A stretch of 64,000 bases of DNA from Mastigamoeba balamuthi (Eukaryota; Evosea; Mastigamoebida; Mastigamoebidae): assembly GCA_902651635.1 (NCBI GenBank), contig CACRSC010000063.1:62001-126000 (forward strand), given 5' to 3'. Numbering within the stretch: the first letter of the stretch is position 1; the number at the start of each line of letters is the position of its first letter. The notes under the pieces were generated by a model that made no database searches, was not told where the DNA came from, and worked only from the letters and a program-made list of their open reading frames with translations. The translations under genes and the position numbers were made by a program. Below, piece by piece: positions 42,785 through 53,743 of the stretch.

Positions 42785-45700
42785 ATGCAACGCAAGCCAG
42801 CGAACGACAGGTGGCAGACGCGGGTGCTCGGCCTCTCCGAGCCGCGCACCCGCGAGCGCGAGGCCGTCCGGAACGTCACAGAGCAGCGGTCCGCGGAGAT
42901 GTCCGCGCTCGACGACGTACAGAAGGTCGCGGCGCTCGCGGAGGCCACGCTCGCGTCGTGCATGGAGCGCAGGGCCGACAGGGCCAAGTCAGCCCTCCGC
43001 GTCCTCGCCGCCGTGGCCGAAAACTGCAGGACGAGGGCCCGCGGACTCGTCCCGAAGGTCGCAAAAACCGTGTCCGCAGTGCTGGTACAGCAGGTAGCAC
43101 CGAATTCACCTGCCCTTTCTGGAACCGAGTTTGCCGAGTTTTTTTCTGACATTGTACCCGCTCTGAAGTCGGCAGTGCCCGGGATGGCCGACGTGTGCGC
43201 CGAGGTAGTCGGCTCATGGGCGCGCCAAGTCTGCATTCCAGTCGCCGAGTCGGACGAGACTCTCGCTGGTCCCGCTGGTCCCCGAGTCGTTGTTCTCTCG
43301 CCTCTGCTGCGCGCATTCTTCGGCCTGCTCAAGACCAGTCGCGACAAGGAGGTCCTGTCCGGAGCAGGCCACTGTGTTGCAAGCATCATCGAGTCGAGCA
43401 GACGCGGTAACCTCTTTTTTTATGCAGTCAGTTGATAATTTAATGGCGCCCCCCTCTCTAGACGCTCTAGTGGACGTTCTGCCGAGGCTCGTGGAGGACC
43501 TGATCGACAGGCTCAACACGCCTTGTGTGTCATCGTCGGTGCTGCTGGCCATGTCGAAGTTGGTGGTCTGCATCGGCAGCGACATGCAGCCGCACTGCCA
43601 GGCGATGATCGTCGCGGTGCTCAAGCACCTCAGGTCGCCCGACGCCGCCACCCGCATCGCCGCCGCGGACTTCATGTCGTGCTGCGGGCAATACGTCACC
43701 GAGGCGACCGTGCCCATCAGGAAGCGCATCATGAAGGGCCTCGAGAGCAGCAGGTCGGACAGGGTCTCCTCCGTCGCAGACGCCTCCACGCAGGCGATGG
43801 CCATGTACGAGGCGATGGGCCTGTGCCCGAGCGCGGAGCCGCCGCACACCCCACCGACGATCTCCGTGTCACCGCCGCGCGAGGGCCCGTCGGACTCAGC
43901 ACTGCCCGACGACAGCCTCCTCGCGAACCTGAGGATGGAGGAGCCCTTAGGCATGCGTTTGCCGTTCATCGAGAAGCTGCAGGAGGGCGACGAGGCTGCG
44001 CAGGGATCGGAGTCGGACACGGTGTCCGCCAGCCAGATGATGCCGGACCTGCCGCCTGAGCCGCAGCCCACCGAGGCCCCTTCATTCCTGACGTCTGAAG
44101 AGGAGAGCAAGCAGGCACAGCCCGGCGCACCCAGTGAGGCAGTCGCTCCAGAGGCGCAGGCAACAACCGGAGCTGGGGAGGCGCCCTCAGAAGCACCCGT
44201 GAAGGCGGACCTCGGCTCCGTTCAGTCAGCTGGCCAGGAAGTGCCTGCACAAGCCCTGACGCTCGGCCAAGGCACCGCTGCAGAGTCGCCAGACCACCAA
44301 GATGCTCAACCAGTCGAAGGGACAACTGCAGTCCCCGAAAGTCCGGCCCAAGACAGCTCAGAGGGCTCGGGTCAGGTGCAACTTGTTTACGAACGAGGTG
44401 CAGCGTCGGTACACCAGGCTGACACCGATGGCCCTCAACCATCGGCTCCAAGTAGCGTCAGCACCGTGGGGGAAGCTCAGGAGGGCAACGTTGCCCTCTC
44501 GGAGCAGCCAGTCAGCCTCAAGGACAGTGGCCACCACGACAGTGACATGCCGGCACAAGACGCGATCGTGGACACAGCGAGCGATGCTCCTCAAGAGCAG
44601 GTGCCGCAGATCGTGGTTCCCGAGAAGCAGGAGCAGACGACAGAGGAAGTGATATCTCAGCGGCGGAGCGCCCTCATGCACTCAATATCACCCGTCCCTG
44701 TCGTCATCGACGACGAAGAGGACGCATCCGACGATCAGAACGAGGTGCAGCGCCAACAGCCAGGCACCGAGTGCGAATGCAGTGTCGATGCGGATGAGAA
44801 ACATGTTATCCAGGAGGAACAGGCTCCATACAAGCCAGCCAGCGACTCAGATCCCCACGATGCAGAGATTGACAGTGACTGCCACGAGGAACAGAGCAGT
44901 GGGTCTCTTCAGTGCCCAATAGCCGAGTCGTCTTCACACGCGTCGCTGAAAGAGCGACTGAAGCTGGACCTCACGCGGTTTCAGGACAGGCCGGCCTACA
45001 AGCCACCGGAGCCCGTTGTACCCGTTGAGGCACCAGAGCCGGAACCAGAACCAGAGCCTCCAGAGGCTGCTTCGCCACCCCAGGTGCAAGAGGAAGAAGT
45101 GGTCAAGTACTGTGTCTACACGGACTACGGGCTCTCGGGTAGGACAGCGATGGTCTTCAGGACGGCTCTGCTGTTCAGCGCAAGCGTCACGGAGCTGTAC
45201 CACTCCATACTACACAGAAAGCGGGTCAACCACGCGGCAGTTCTCAAGAGAGCCACACATGTCATCAGTAAGGTCATGCGTCACGCCAGAGAGGATGCAT
45301 CTCTGTGCACAGGTCCGTCAACCCTGGCGATCAATGCCTGAAGAACTCACACACCGCGCACATCACAGGGGATTACTGGAGAGAAGCCAAGGCGCAGTAC
45401 GACAGGCTGGAACAGGCAGCGGACCGAGCTGCTCAGAGCTTCGAGGGCATGCGCACCCGTTGGGGCGGAGCGCCAGACTCGAAGAACGTGAAGGTGGCAG
45501 AGGACGTCTTCTTCTCGTTCCTCAAGGGCATTCTCGACCTTGTTTGGGTCCGCGAGAAGCAGGTGGTGTCCGCCATCGAGGATGGCGTCAAGCTGGTGAC
45601 CGCCTCTCTGCGCGATATGTGCCAGGAGGACGGCGGGGCCGACGAGCAGAAAACGCCGTCTGAGGACATGGTGAACAGGTGCCTGGACGACCTCGTGCTG

Positions 45701-46559
45701 CTGTGCCGGAACGTGTCGCGCAGGGACCACTTTATTGTGGTCCAGGAGGTCGCGAGCTCTCAGAGGAGGTCTTGCAGGTCGATCAAGTCGCAGATAGCGA
45801 GGCTCGAGAAGGCCTGGAAAGGAGGGAAGACGGACAAGATGCACGCAATTGCCGAGTCTCTCATCTCCGAGCTGGCGCTCGTTGGAGGCCGCCTGGAACG
45901 AATGCGATGGACGATCAGCTTCGTCCGCGATGCCTCTGGGCGGGTGGAGTCGAGGCTCGTGAAGACGGACGAGTTCGGCCTCAAACGGCTCGGCCACTTC
46001 GTAGTGCAGCCCGACCCTCCCAAGGAGGAGCCCGCAGACGACGACCGCGACTACGCCGCGTCGACGACAAAGCTGTCGCCGTCCTCGTGGTCGAGCGGCA
46101 GGTCCTCTGTGCCCGACAGTCGCGCGTCATCCGACAGGTCCGAGTCCGGGACCAATAGGCTGCCGGGGTCTTCAGTTCCAAGTGAGATCAATTGAATTGC
46201 CTCAGTCGCTCCCTCCCCTAACGCAGCTGCGTAGGCTACCAGCTGCCCAGACAAACCTCAAAGAGGCACGTCGAGGAGAACTCCAAGGAGCCAGAGAGCC
46301 CACTGCAGAAGCGGGAGCGCGGGTGGGACCTGCACGTGGTCCGCCTGCCGACCCAGAGGACGGCGTCGTCGCCGCATGACTCGGTCGTCGTCAACGCGGC
46401 CAGCCCCGAGGCCCTCGACCGCCTCGACCGCGTGTGCAGGGCCTCCATGTGGCCCCGAGCGCGCACCAAGAGCGAGCCCCCGCGCCCGCACTCTGCCGAG
46501 CGCTCTCTTGCGCTCGCCAGGCAGGTCTACTCGTCCTCCAAGGCCCCCGCACGCAAGTG
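42785..46559 (+). CDS. HEAT/TOG-like repeat protein with long disordered middle, hypothetical
   Basis: About 1,150 residues. The N-terminal 330 or so are helical repeats of HEAT type (KVAALAEATLASCMERRADR; VVLSPLLRAFFGLLKTSRDK; VLPRLVEDLIDRL; MIVAVLKHLRSPDAATRIAA). The last phrase resembles HEAT repeats of microtubule-binding TORTIFOLIA/TOG proteins. A Pro/Glu/Gln-rich disordered region of about 330 residues follows, then a helical C-terminal part (YWREAKAQYDRLEQAADRAA; DHFIVVQEVASSQRR). The C-terminal part joins after an intron near 45,314 (donor G|GTCCGT, acceptor CACAG at about 45,369). The last exon, from about 46,235, is basic and ends KAPARK. Internal joins at 43,406 and 46,180 are less sure. 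No family is assigned; cytoskeletal scaffolding is a guess. Confidence 0.7.
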
Positions 46560-46782
46560 AGCAGCCAGCACAGCGCAGAGGCCTCGGGAAAATGAGACTT
46601 TCGTTCCGCTTTAAGAGGTGGTGCTGTGCGTGCGAGTGCGGGAGGGCAGTGCTGCTGCCAGCCCCGCCTCCCCCGCGGGGACTCCGCGGGCTTTCTATTG
46701 TGCGCGCCCGCTCCGCAGGCCGGGCCAGCCGACTGACTCTGGGGCAATACAAGTACACCCGCCTTTACGCAGGGGCGGCCAC

Positions 46783-48282
46783 TCACTGCTTCAGCTCGCC
46801 CTCGAGCGGGAGCAGCAGCGAGGGCGGCGGGAGCTTGCTGGCGCTGCCACTGCCTGCGGGCGGGCTGGAGCTGCCGCTGCCGCTGCCGCCGTCGCGGTAC
46901 TGTCGCATGAGGGCCCTGTTGACGGCCTTTGCGACGGGGTCCAGCGCGGGGTCGTCGTTCTTGGTGTCGCCGTAGAGGAAGTACTCGCGCTTCCGGCGGC
47001 CCGCGTCGCTCTTGCAGCGCCCCCTGGGCTGCAGCCGCAGCTCGCCGACGCCCAGGATGCGGATGGCGCTGGCGCTGGCGTCCTGGTCGCCGCCGGCCCT
47101 GCGCTGGCGCTTGTTGGGCGAGCGCTCGCCGTCGCTCAGGGGCTCGGGGGCCATCGGTATGGGCGGCGACAGCGCTGCTGCCACAGGGACCTGCGGTGGC
47201 CGCGGCTCCGAGACGGCCGGCTCCCACACCGGCACCGCCTCGAAGAACTGTCTCCGAGACCTCCGCCCGCCTAGGGGGCACGCAGCAGCGCAGCGCGGAG
47301 GCGGGTGCGCCCAGCGCAGAGCCCAGCAGCTTGAGTTGGCGGACTCACTGGGCTAACAGATCAATTCGAAAACACTCCTCCCCCCCCCCCCGAACCCGCA
47401 CGCGGCCCCGGCAACCGTGCAGCGGCCACCGGGCAGCCCCCCCCAGGCAGTTGGCTCACCGTCGGGGACGTCGGGGCAGGGCTTGTTGACATAGCGGAGC
47501 ACGCGGGGCAGCGGCGGCGGCGAGGCTGGCGTGGCTGGCGCTGCTGGCGTCGTCGCTGCTGCTGGCGTTGTGGTGGCGGCGGAGGCGGAGGCAGGGGGCC
47601 ACCCGAGCTCTGTGGCGGCCAGCGGCGAGCACTCGGGCGCCTCGCCCTGGCCAAACGGGCTGCACAGGATGTCGAGGTCGCGCCTGATGCGTGGCGTCCA
47701 CGGCGTCGGCCTGGCATGTGGGGGGGGGGAGTGTGTCGCGCTGAGTGCGTCGAGCAGCGCAGAGCAAACGCTTGGATTGTTGCCCTCTCTAACCCCAACA
47801 CCAGAGAGCAGAGCTGCCTGCGCACGGCCCGCGGGTGTCGGGGGACGTGGTGATCGTTGGGCGCCGCACGGGGACCACGCCCTCCAGCTGCCCCTCGCGC
47901 TGCTGCGAGTGGGGGGCCCACACACACGGGCGTTATTCCATTTTCGCGGCCGCCGCGAGTGGGGGAGCGGTGCTGGGGGATTGAATTGAATTGAATTGAT
48001 TGAAATCGAATTCGGATTGGCAGACACAAGCAAACACAAGCACATTTTCCCGGGGTCGTGACGCACGGGAAAACTCGCTCGGGCCGATGGCGTCGAGTCC
48101 ACCACGCGCTGCGGTGCTACCGACTGCGCGAAATGCGGTGCCAGGGCCGGAGAACCGACGGCGGAGCCCCGGGAGCGCGGGGAGAGGCAGAACGGGGGCG
48201 GGTATGCCTGCGGCTGCGGTGGCGCGGCTGCCGGAGACACGTGCGGTGCGCTCAGTACGTTTTCGCACCAGCGCGTGAACAT
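46783..48282 (-). CDS. Hypothetical Pro/Ala-rich, probably nuclear protein
   Basis: Four exons fit in phase: MFTRWCENVLSAP... (ATG 48282), QREGQLEGVVPVRRP..., TPWTPRIRRDLDILCSPF... and a last exon starting RRQFFEAVPVWEP, about 350 residues in all. Much is low-complexity Ala/Pro/Thr. A bipartite-looking basic patch (ERSPNKRQRR) suggests nuclear import. More conserved-looking segments are LRYVNKPCPDVPD and GRRKREYFLYGDTKNDDPAL. No family recognised. The first intron contains a run of AATTG repeats (about 47,978-48,000). Exon 2 is short and the least certain. The gene is divergent from the ARM-repeat gene. Confidence 0.5.
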
Positions 48283-49044
48283 TATTTTTATTTTTTGTGT
48301 TCTTTCCTTCTACGCGGGCTTTCCGCTTTCGGAGTCTACGTCATCTTGGCAGGAACAACAAAAAATTGAAGATCCGCGAATCCCGCCCCGGAATGAGGGG
48401 GTCCGAGGTAATGCGTGGCGCCACAACCCATGATCCTGTTGCTCTCACCGGTCTCGGCGATTGGGGGTTTTCCTCGGAATGCTCTGAGGTTGCCTTGCAG
48501 GGGAACAAACTCTCCTAAGCTCACTGCATTTATCGGCACAGCCATCAGCTTGCGCTCTGTGCCTGATGTGAATATTCTCCCTTGTGAACTATATCAAGAT
48601 AAGAATCTGTTCTGTTGCAAGTGCTATCTTATGAGGAGAAATTGCCTCTGCTCCTTCGAGTATACAAGTCCGTCTCGACACACACAGAAACGGGGGCGAA
48701 TTAGGGGCTCACGGCGACCTCCCATCGTGTGGCAATAGTCTGTTTGATGTGCAGTACCAAACGCAGTCAAGTGCGCCAAACATGGCTTTTGATTATCCAG
48801 CATTTTCAGTGCCCGCCCCCCCCCCCCCCGCTTGCTGCGAGAATGTGAAGAGTGGACTGCAGTCGCCAGCTTGCATTTTCAGTACATTGCTCTGCGTTGA
48901 TGCTCGAGGAGACTTTGCGAACGTCCTTTCATCCGCGTCGCGCGTTCTCCCCGTGCGCAATTCCGAGCCAGATATCTCCGGGGAGAAAAATCTGCGTCGG
49001 GAACAGACAGACATACCTGACAGCAGAAAGAAGCAGCAGAGCAC
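48283..49044. other. Intergenic spacer between divergent genes
   Basis: About 760 bp, partly AT-rich, with a poly-C tract near 48,820. It holds short frames only; none is convincing. Confidence 0.45.
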
Positions 49045-50467
49045 ATGAGCGCAGCATCGGCACCCCCGAGCGCATGCGAGTGCGAGACGCCGCCGGAGAC
49101 GCCGCAGGTCGTCACGTGGGACCAGGTACAGTGCTCCTCTGCCGCAGCGCCTCCCCAGCAGGCCGTCCCAACAGCCCCCGATGCAGATCCGAACCGCACT
49201 GGCCAGCCCCTCCGGCCCCTCTGCCCTCGACGCCCTCCAAGACCTCGCCTTCAACCTCCGTCGAGGTTCCTCCCTCGCACCCGCACACCCTCTGTCCTCC
49301 TCCCACCCTCCCTCCCTCTCTCACTCGTTCGGGGGCCAACTGGAAGGCGTGCAGTTCGCTGAGCGCGCTGCCCTTGTGGGACTGCTGCCGCTGGTCGTCG
49401 ACGCGGTGGCCCGCCCTGGCGCGCCAGGCACCCTGCGCACCTGCGCTGCCGAGGCCGTCGCGCTCGCGTCGTCTGCGTCGCACTTCTGCGCGTTCTCGGC
49501 GGCGTCCGCGGGGGCCGTCGAGGCCCTCGGCCCGCTCGTCCGCGACCCCGACGCCCGCGTCTCCCAGTGGGCACTGCGGGGCCTCGCGGGCATCGCGGGC
49601 GCCTCCGAGGCCCTCGCGTACCGCGTGGTCAGCAGCGGGGCGCTCGGGGACGTGCTCGCGGTGCTTCCGCGGACCACGGCGACCGCGAAGCTCGAGGCCT
49701 GCGCTGCCTTCCTCGCAGGCGCCTCGCGCGCCCTGCTGTCCGCCGAGTCTGTGCGCGCCATCTGCGCCGCCCTGGGGCTGCTGTGCCGCGACCCCGTCGA
49801 CAGCGTCAAGGCCGAGGCGCTGCGCGCCCTCGTTGCTGTGGTCTCCCCGTCGGACGACCGCCGCACCTGCGCTGTGCTCGCGGGCGTCGTCTCTCGCGTG
49901 CCCCCCATCCTGCGGAGAGGCGGTCCTCTGTGCGCCGAGGCCCTCGCCCTCGTCGACGTGCTGCTGCAGGTGGGGCCCAGCTGCGCCGACTGGCCCACGC
50001 GCTACGACTGCGTGTACGCCGAGGGCATCGCCCACGAGGCCGCGGCTGTCGTCTGCCACCGCGCAGCCCGCCAGGTGACCCGCGAGGCCCTGCTTGCCAC
50101 GCGGTGCCTCGCGAGGCTGCTGTGGAAGGCGAGCCCCGCGGCGGTGGCCCCCGTGTTCAGCCCGCAGCTCGCGTGGTCGCTGGCGGCGCTCTGGGTGGAC
50201 CTCGTCGACGCGGGCGACCTCGATGCCGCCGAGGACACGAGCGTCGCAGAGGCCTGCGCCCTGGCAGCTGCCCCGTCGGACGACGAGGCCGCCGAGTGCG
50301 TGCTCTCGTGCCTCAGCGTCGCTCGGGCCGTGTGCTGGGGCATGGCGAGGCAGAGGAGCGCGCAGTGCATGCTCCACGCTCTCTCGCGGGCCCTCGCACG
50401 GGGTCCCGCTCTGCGGTCGGTGCTGTCGCAGGTGGCCAGGCGGCCCAACGGCACGCAGGACCCGTAG
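49045..50467 (+). CDS. Armadillo-repeat protein, hypothetical
   Basis: Three exons (first MSAASAPPSACECETPPETP...; second from the ATCCGAACC after GATGCAG at about 49,186; third from about 49,348 to the stop), about 410 residues. Helical repeats of ARM/importin-alpha style: LVGLLPLVVDAVARPGAPGT, LGPLVRDPDARVSQWALRGL, VRAICAALGLLCRDPVDSVK, CAEALALVDVLLQVG. The repeated pattern of a buried Leu/Ala helix triplet with Gly or Pro turns fits ARM repeats. No importin-beta-binding domain is seen at the N-terminus, and the Trp/Asn array of true importin-alpha is absent, so I would not call it an importin. Role unknown; probably a protein-interaction scaffold. Confidence 0.65.
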
Positions 50468-50723
50468 GCACGGCATCAGCGAGCGGACTGTAGACTAGAT
50501 TACACTCCCCCACAGCGAGCAAACACGGCTGGAGAGCTCCGGTTCGAGGGGTCAAGTTCAGTTGCCCTGGGTAGCAGGCCCTGAATCAGGATCATTATGA
50601 CAGGTGAATCTCCGTCCAGATTTGCGCGCGGTGAAACTGCAAAAAAAACAGGACAAACCGCCGGGGTGCAGCGCTGGCGAGAAGATCCGGTGAAACCGAC
50701 AGCCGTTTGGGGGGGTGCTCCTG

Positions 50724-51928
50724 ATGATGTCAGACATGGCCCGGCCGCCGTCGGTGCGGCGCTCGTGCATCGAGATCAAGGCCGGGTGGGTCGTGAAGGA
50801 GGGCGGGCGCGTCAAGTCGTGGAAGCGCCGCTTCGCCGTCCTGCGCGGCGACTCGCTCGACTACTACGCCCTCCAGCGCGCACGTGCCTGCCCCCCCCAC
50901 AGATGCACTCCACCCCCCACTTGCTCACCCACTCGACGTCGGCCCCTCGCCCGTGCCCCTGTGCGGTGTGTGTGTGCATTGCGTAATGAGCGCGTGGGGT
51001 GGGGTGTATTACGTAGAGAGCCCAGCCGCCCCCTTCTCCTTTTCAGCTCTCAGGGGGGCGTTACTGACGAGCACGTGAACACACACGCGCACGGGCTTCA
51101 ACGCGGCACACACAGGAGGAGCTCAAGGGACGAGTGCGCCTGACGCGCGAGTGCAGAGCGTACATCCCCCCAGAGCCGCCAAAGGTTCCCTCCCGCTCTC
51201 TCCCCCGCCCCGAGGCTTGCGACCCTCGCTGCTGCGGTTGCTCTGGTCAGTGCCAACGCTGCCTTCCCATCCCCACGCGGCAGAGGGCGCCGGCGGGGCT
51301 CGTGTGCTTCGTGCTGGAGACGCCGGGGCGCGAGTACATCTTCGGGACGGACGCGGGCGACGCCGAGCGCGTGGCATGGGTGTGCGCGCTCAACAAGACG
51401 ATTGCCAGGGAGGCGTCGCGCGAGTACCTGCCCGTCGTGCTGCTCGTCGGCGACCCCGGGGCCGGCAAGTCCTCCGTGGCCGGCCCCGACCTCAGCTCCC
51501 GCATCGTCCTCTTCGACGGCCTCCGCGTCAACTTCCGCATTGTCCGCTCCACTTTGGGGCACTTGCGCAATTGCTCACGGGAAAACAAAACCGCGCAGAC
51601 GGAAATATCGAACCGACAAAAATTGAGGGAGATGAGCAGCACGAAGGGGTACGAGGCGGTCAAGGGCTTCGCGGTCGCGTTCGACAGCAGGCGGCCTGGC
51701 GCCCTGGACGGCGCGCGCGAGTGGCTGTCGTGCTGCGGGCGCCCCGCGGTGCTCGTGGGCTGCAAGTGCGACTTGGCGACGGGCACCCCCAACGCCGCGG
51801 CCACCAAGCTCGCCAGGGACTCGGGCGTGCCGTACTGCGAGTGCTCGGCGGTGACGCGCGGCGGCGTGGAGGAGATGTGGATCGCCCTGGCAACGCTCAT
51901 CTTGGAGAAGAGTCTCTGGTCGTGGTAG
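50724..51928 (+). CDS. PH domain fused to an atypical Ras-like GTPase
   Basis: N-terminal PH domain: IKAGWVVKEGGRVKSWKRRF, VLRGDSLDYYALQR, EELKGRVRLT (after a GC-AG intron), then FVLETPGREYIFGT and the Trp helix AERVAWVCALNKTI. Within the same exon it runs into a Ras-like GTPase: strand plus P-loop LPVVLLVGDPGAGKSSVA (a good GxxxxGKS), a G4-like VGCKCDL in place of NKxD, and a G5 motif ECSA. The switch II DxxG is not visible between the P-loop and KGFAVAFDSRRPG, so nucleotide handling is probably unusual. There is no CAAX box; the PH domain may supply membrane targeting instead. The PH end and P-loop lie on one open frame, so the fusion is not an assembly join. The first-exon ATG is chosen as the earliest in frame after the promoter region. 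Confidence 0.75.
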
Positions 51929-52102
51929 TCGTCGCTGTGTGTATTGTTTTGTCCCTCGTTGCGTTACATTTAGCTCATAAAGAGGAGGTATTTGGTCTTG
52001 CTCTGTTGGGAACTGCGAGTGGTACTGAGTCAATCAGCTGGAAGGGGTTTCATGTTCCTGCTGGATATTATGGTTACTGTAGATTTTGTCGAAGAGAATC
52101 AT

Positions 52103-52110
52103 GATATCTC
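52103..52110 (+). promoter_or_regulatory. GATATCTC element and Myb-like palindrome upstream of actin-bundler gene
   Basis: GATATCTC lies about 62 bp before the ATG at 52172. A near-perfect palindrome AAACCGTTACAACGGTTT follows at about 52,124-52,141; its halves contain CCGTT/AACGG, the core of Myb-type sites. Confidence 0.35.
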
Positions 52111-52171
52111 CTACGCACCAACAAACCGTTACAACGGTTTCTCTTCTTCCGCCAGAGCTCTACTCTTGAGA

Positions 52172-53610
52172 ATGTCGCGCGTGCCCGCTGAGGTCCTCCC
52201 CAAGTGGCAGGAGATCTGCACCAAGTGCTACGCGGACCAGTCGAAATGGTCGTTGCTCCCCCATGCCCTCCCTCGCCAATCCTCACACCCGCCTTGGCCT
52301 GCAGGGTCCTCAACGGATTCTGGGACCAGCTGCAGGGCGAAACTGAGAACATCTGGCAGTGCGTTGCCCGCCCCCTCACCACCCTCCGTTCGCACTGCTG
52401 ATGCGGTAACGATCGCCTGTGCAGGTGGGCCCAGTCCTTCGCCAAGTTCGACGAGAGCAAGAGGGCCGGTGGCTGCGACCTGGGTTTGTAACCCCCTTCC
52501 ATTGTCCCCCATCCCCCGAGCTCCTGACCCCGTTGCTTATCAGATGAGTTCTGGTCCCACAAGTTCCTCGAGGTGTGCCCCTCCTCCCTGCCAGCAGAGC
52601 TCGAGTTCTCCCTCTCACAGCTTGCTGCCCTGCCCACAGTCTCTCGGCCAGACGATGACTGTCATCGAGATGGTGCGGCAGTCGCCCTCCCTTGGCCGCC
52701 CAGGGGGCACGCATCCCTGACGTCCCTCCCTCGCCAGCGTGAGAAGTTCCGCCAGATCGACGCCGACTTCAACAAGCGCATGAGCATGATCGAGTACCTC
52801 TCCTTCAGGCAAGCATCCACCTCTCCAGGCCCCCACCTGCTCCACACTCGCCCGCCCAGCAACTGACTTGGCCCACCCCTCGGCGCTAATGCGACAGGTT
52901 CAACCTGAAGATCGCCGATGTCGTCAACGCCCCCCAGGGCGGCGACCCCGCCGAGATCCGCAAGGCCGAGGCCATGGTCGCGGCGGCGCAGGCGTCAGTC
53001 GAGAGCATGACGCGCGCGCTCGAGGCGGCGACCAAGGCGAGCGAGGCCGCGTGGTACGCGGAGCAGGAGAACAAGAAGGCGCTCGAGGAGCTCCAGAACC
53101 AGGAGAAGGCGTTCCAGGACAAGAAGGCCGACCTCGAGCGCACCAAGAACGACTCCTCCATCGGCGTCGTCAAGCGCAACAAGGCCGCCAACGAGGTCTG
53201 TTTTCTTTCTTTCTTCCCTACTCGTAGCAGTGAAGTTGCACGGCAACGCAGAGCTCACCCACAGCCCCCTCTGCCCGCTACAGCTGGACCAGATGCTCGC
53301 GGAGGACCCGCTGCCGCTGCGCAAGGCCAAGATCAACCAGGCGGCGACGGTGAAGAAGAGCGAGAGGGCCCGCGTGGCGGCGGACGAGGCCAAGGCCAAG
53401 TCGGAGGAGGCCGTCAAGGACGCCGAGCGCAAGCTCGACGAGGCGACGCAGTTCCTCGACAAGGCCATGAGGTCGGGCGGCGTGGCCAAGGGCGACGTGT
53501 GGTGGCTGCAGCGCGAGATCACCGAGGTGCGCCGTACAGTTTTCACCCGCGGTTTTCCATTCTCAACTCCTGTGCAGAAGAAGAAGTTCCTGCCGTCGAA
53601 GCGCCAGTGA
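52172..53610 (+). CDS. abpB: 34 kDa-type calcium-regulated actin-bundling protein
   Basis: Similar to the amoeba 34 kDa actin-bundling protein (Dictyostelium ABP-34 type), which cross-links F-actin into bundles in filopodia and is inhibited by Ca2+. About nine short exons give roughly 290 residues. Conserved phrases are WQEICTKCYADQSK, FWDQLQGETENIW, DEFWSHKFLE, LGQTMTVIEMV, REKFRQIDADFNKRMSMIEYL and FNLKIADVVNAPQGGDP. A long charged coiled coil follows (SVESMTRALEAATKASEAAW; KADLERTKNDSS; KLDEATQFLDKA) and a basic end KKKFLPSKRQ. The EF-hand-like residues are weak here, so calcium control is uncertain. The start at 52172 gives the family-like N-terminus. Family assignment is from memory of the amoebozoan protein. 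Confidence 0.65.
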
Positions 53611-53743
53611 GGGGACGCCCGGAAGAATCTCTGGCCTTCTGAGATTCCGCCCGGAAAATCAAGAAAGACAACAGAAAGAAGATTTTCTCGGGGAAATCTG
53701 TCTTGTCAAAGGTTCATAATTCTCCTTAGAACACCGACGGAAT

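Noticed and set aside
49045-50467. Importin-alpha
   Set aside because: ARM-like repeats are present, but there is no importin-beta-binding region and no conserved Trp/Asn cargo-binding array.
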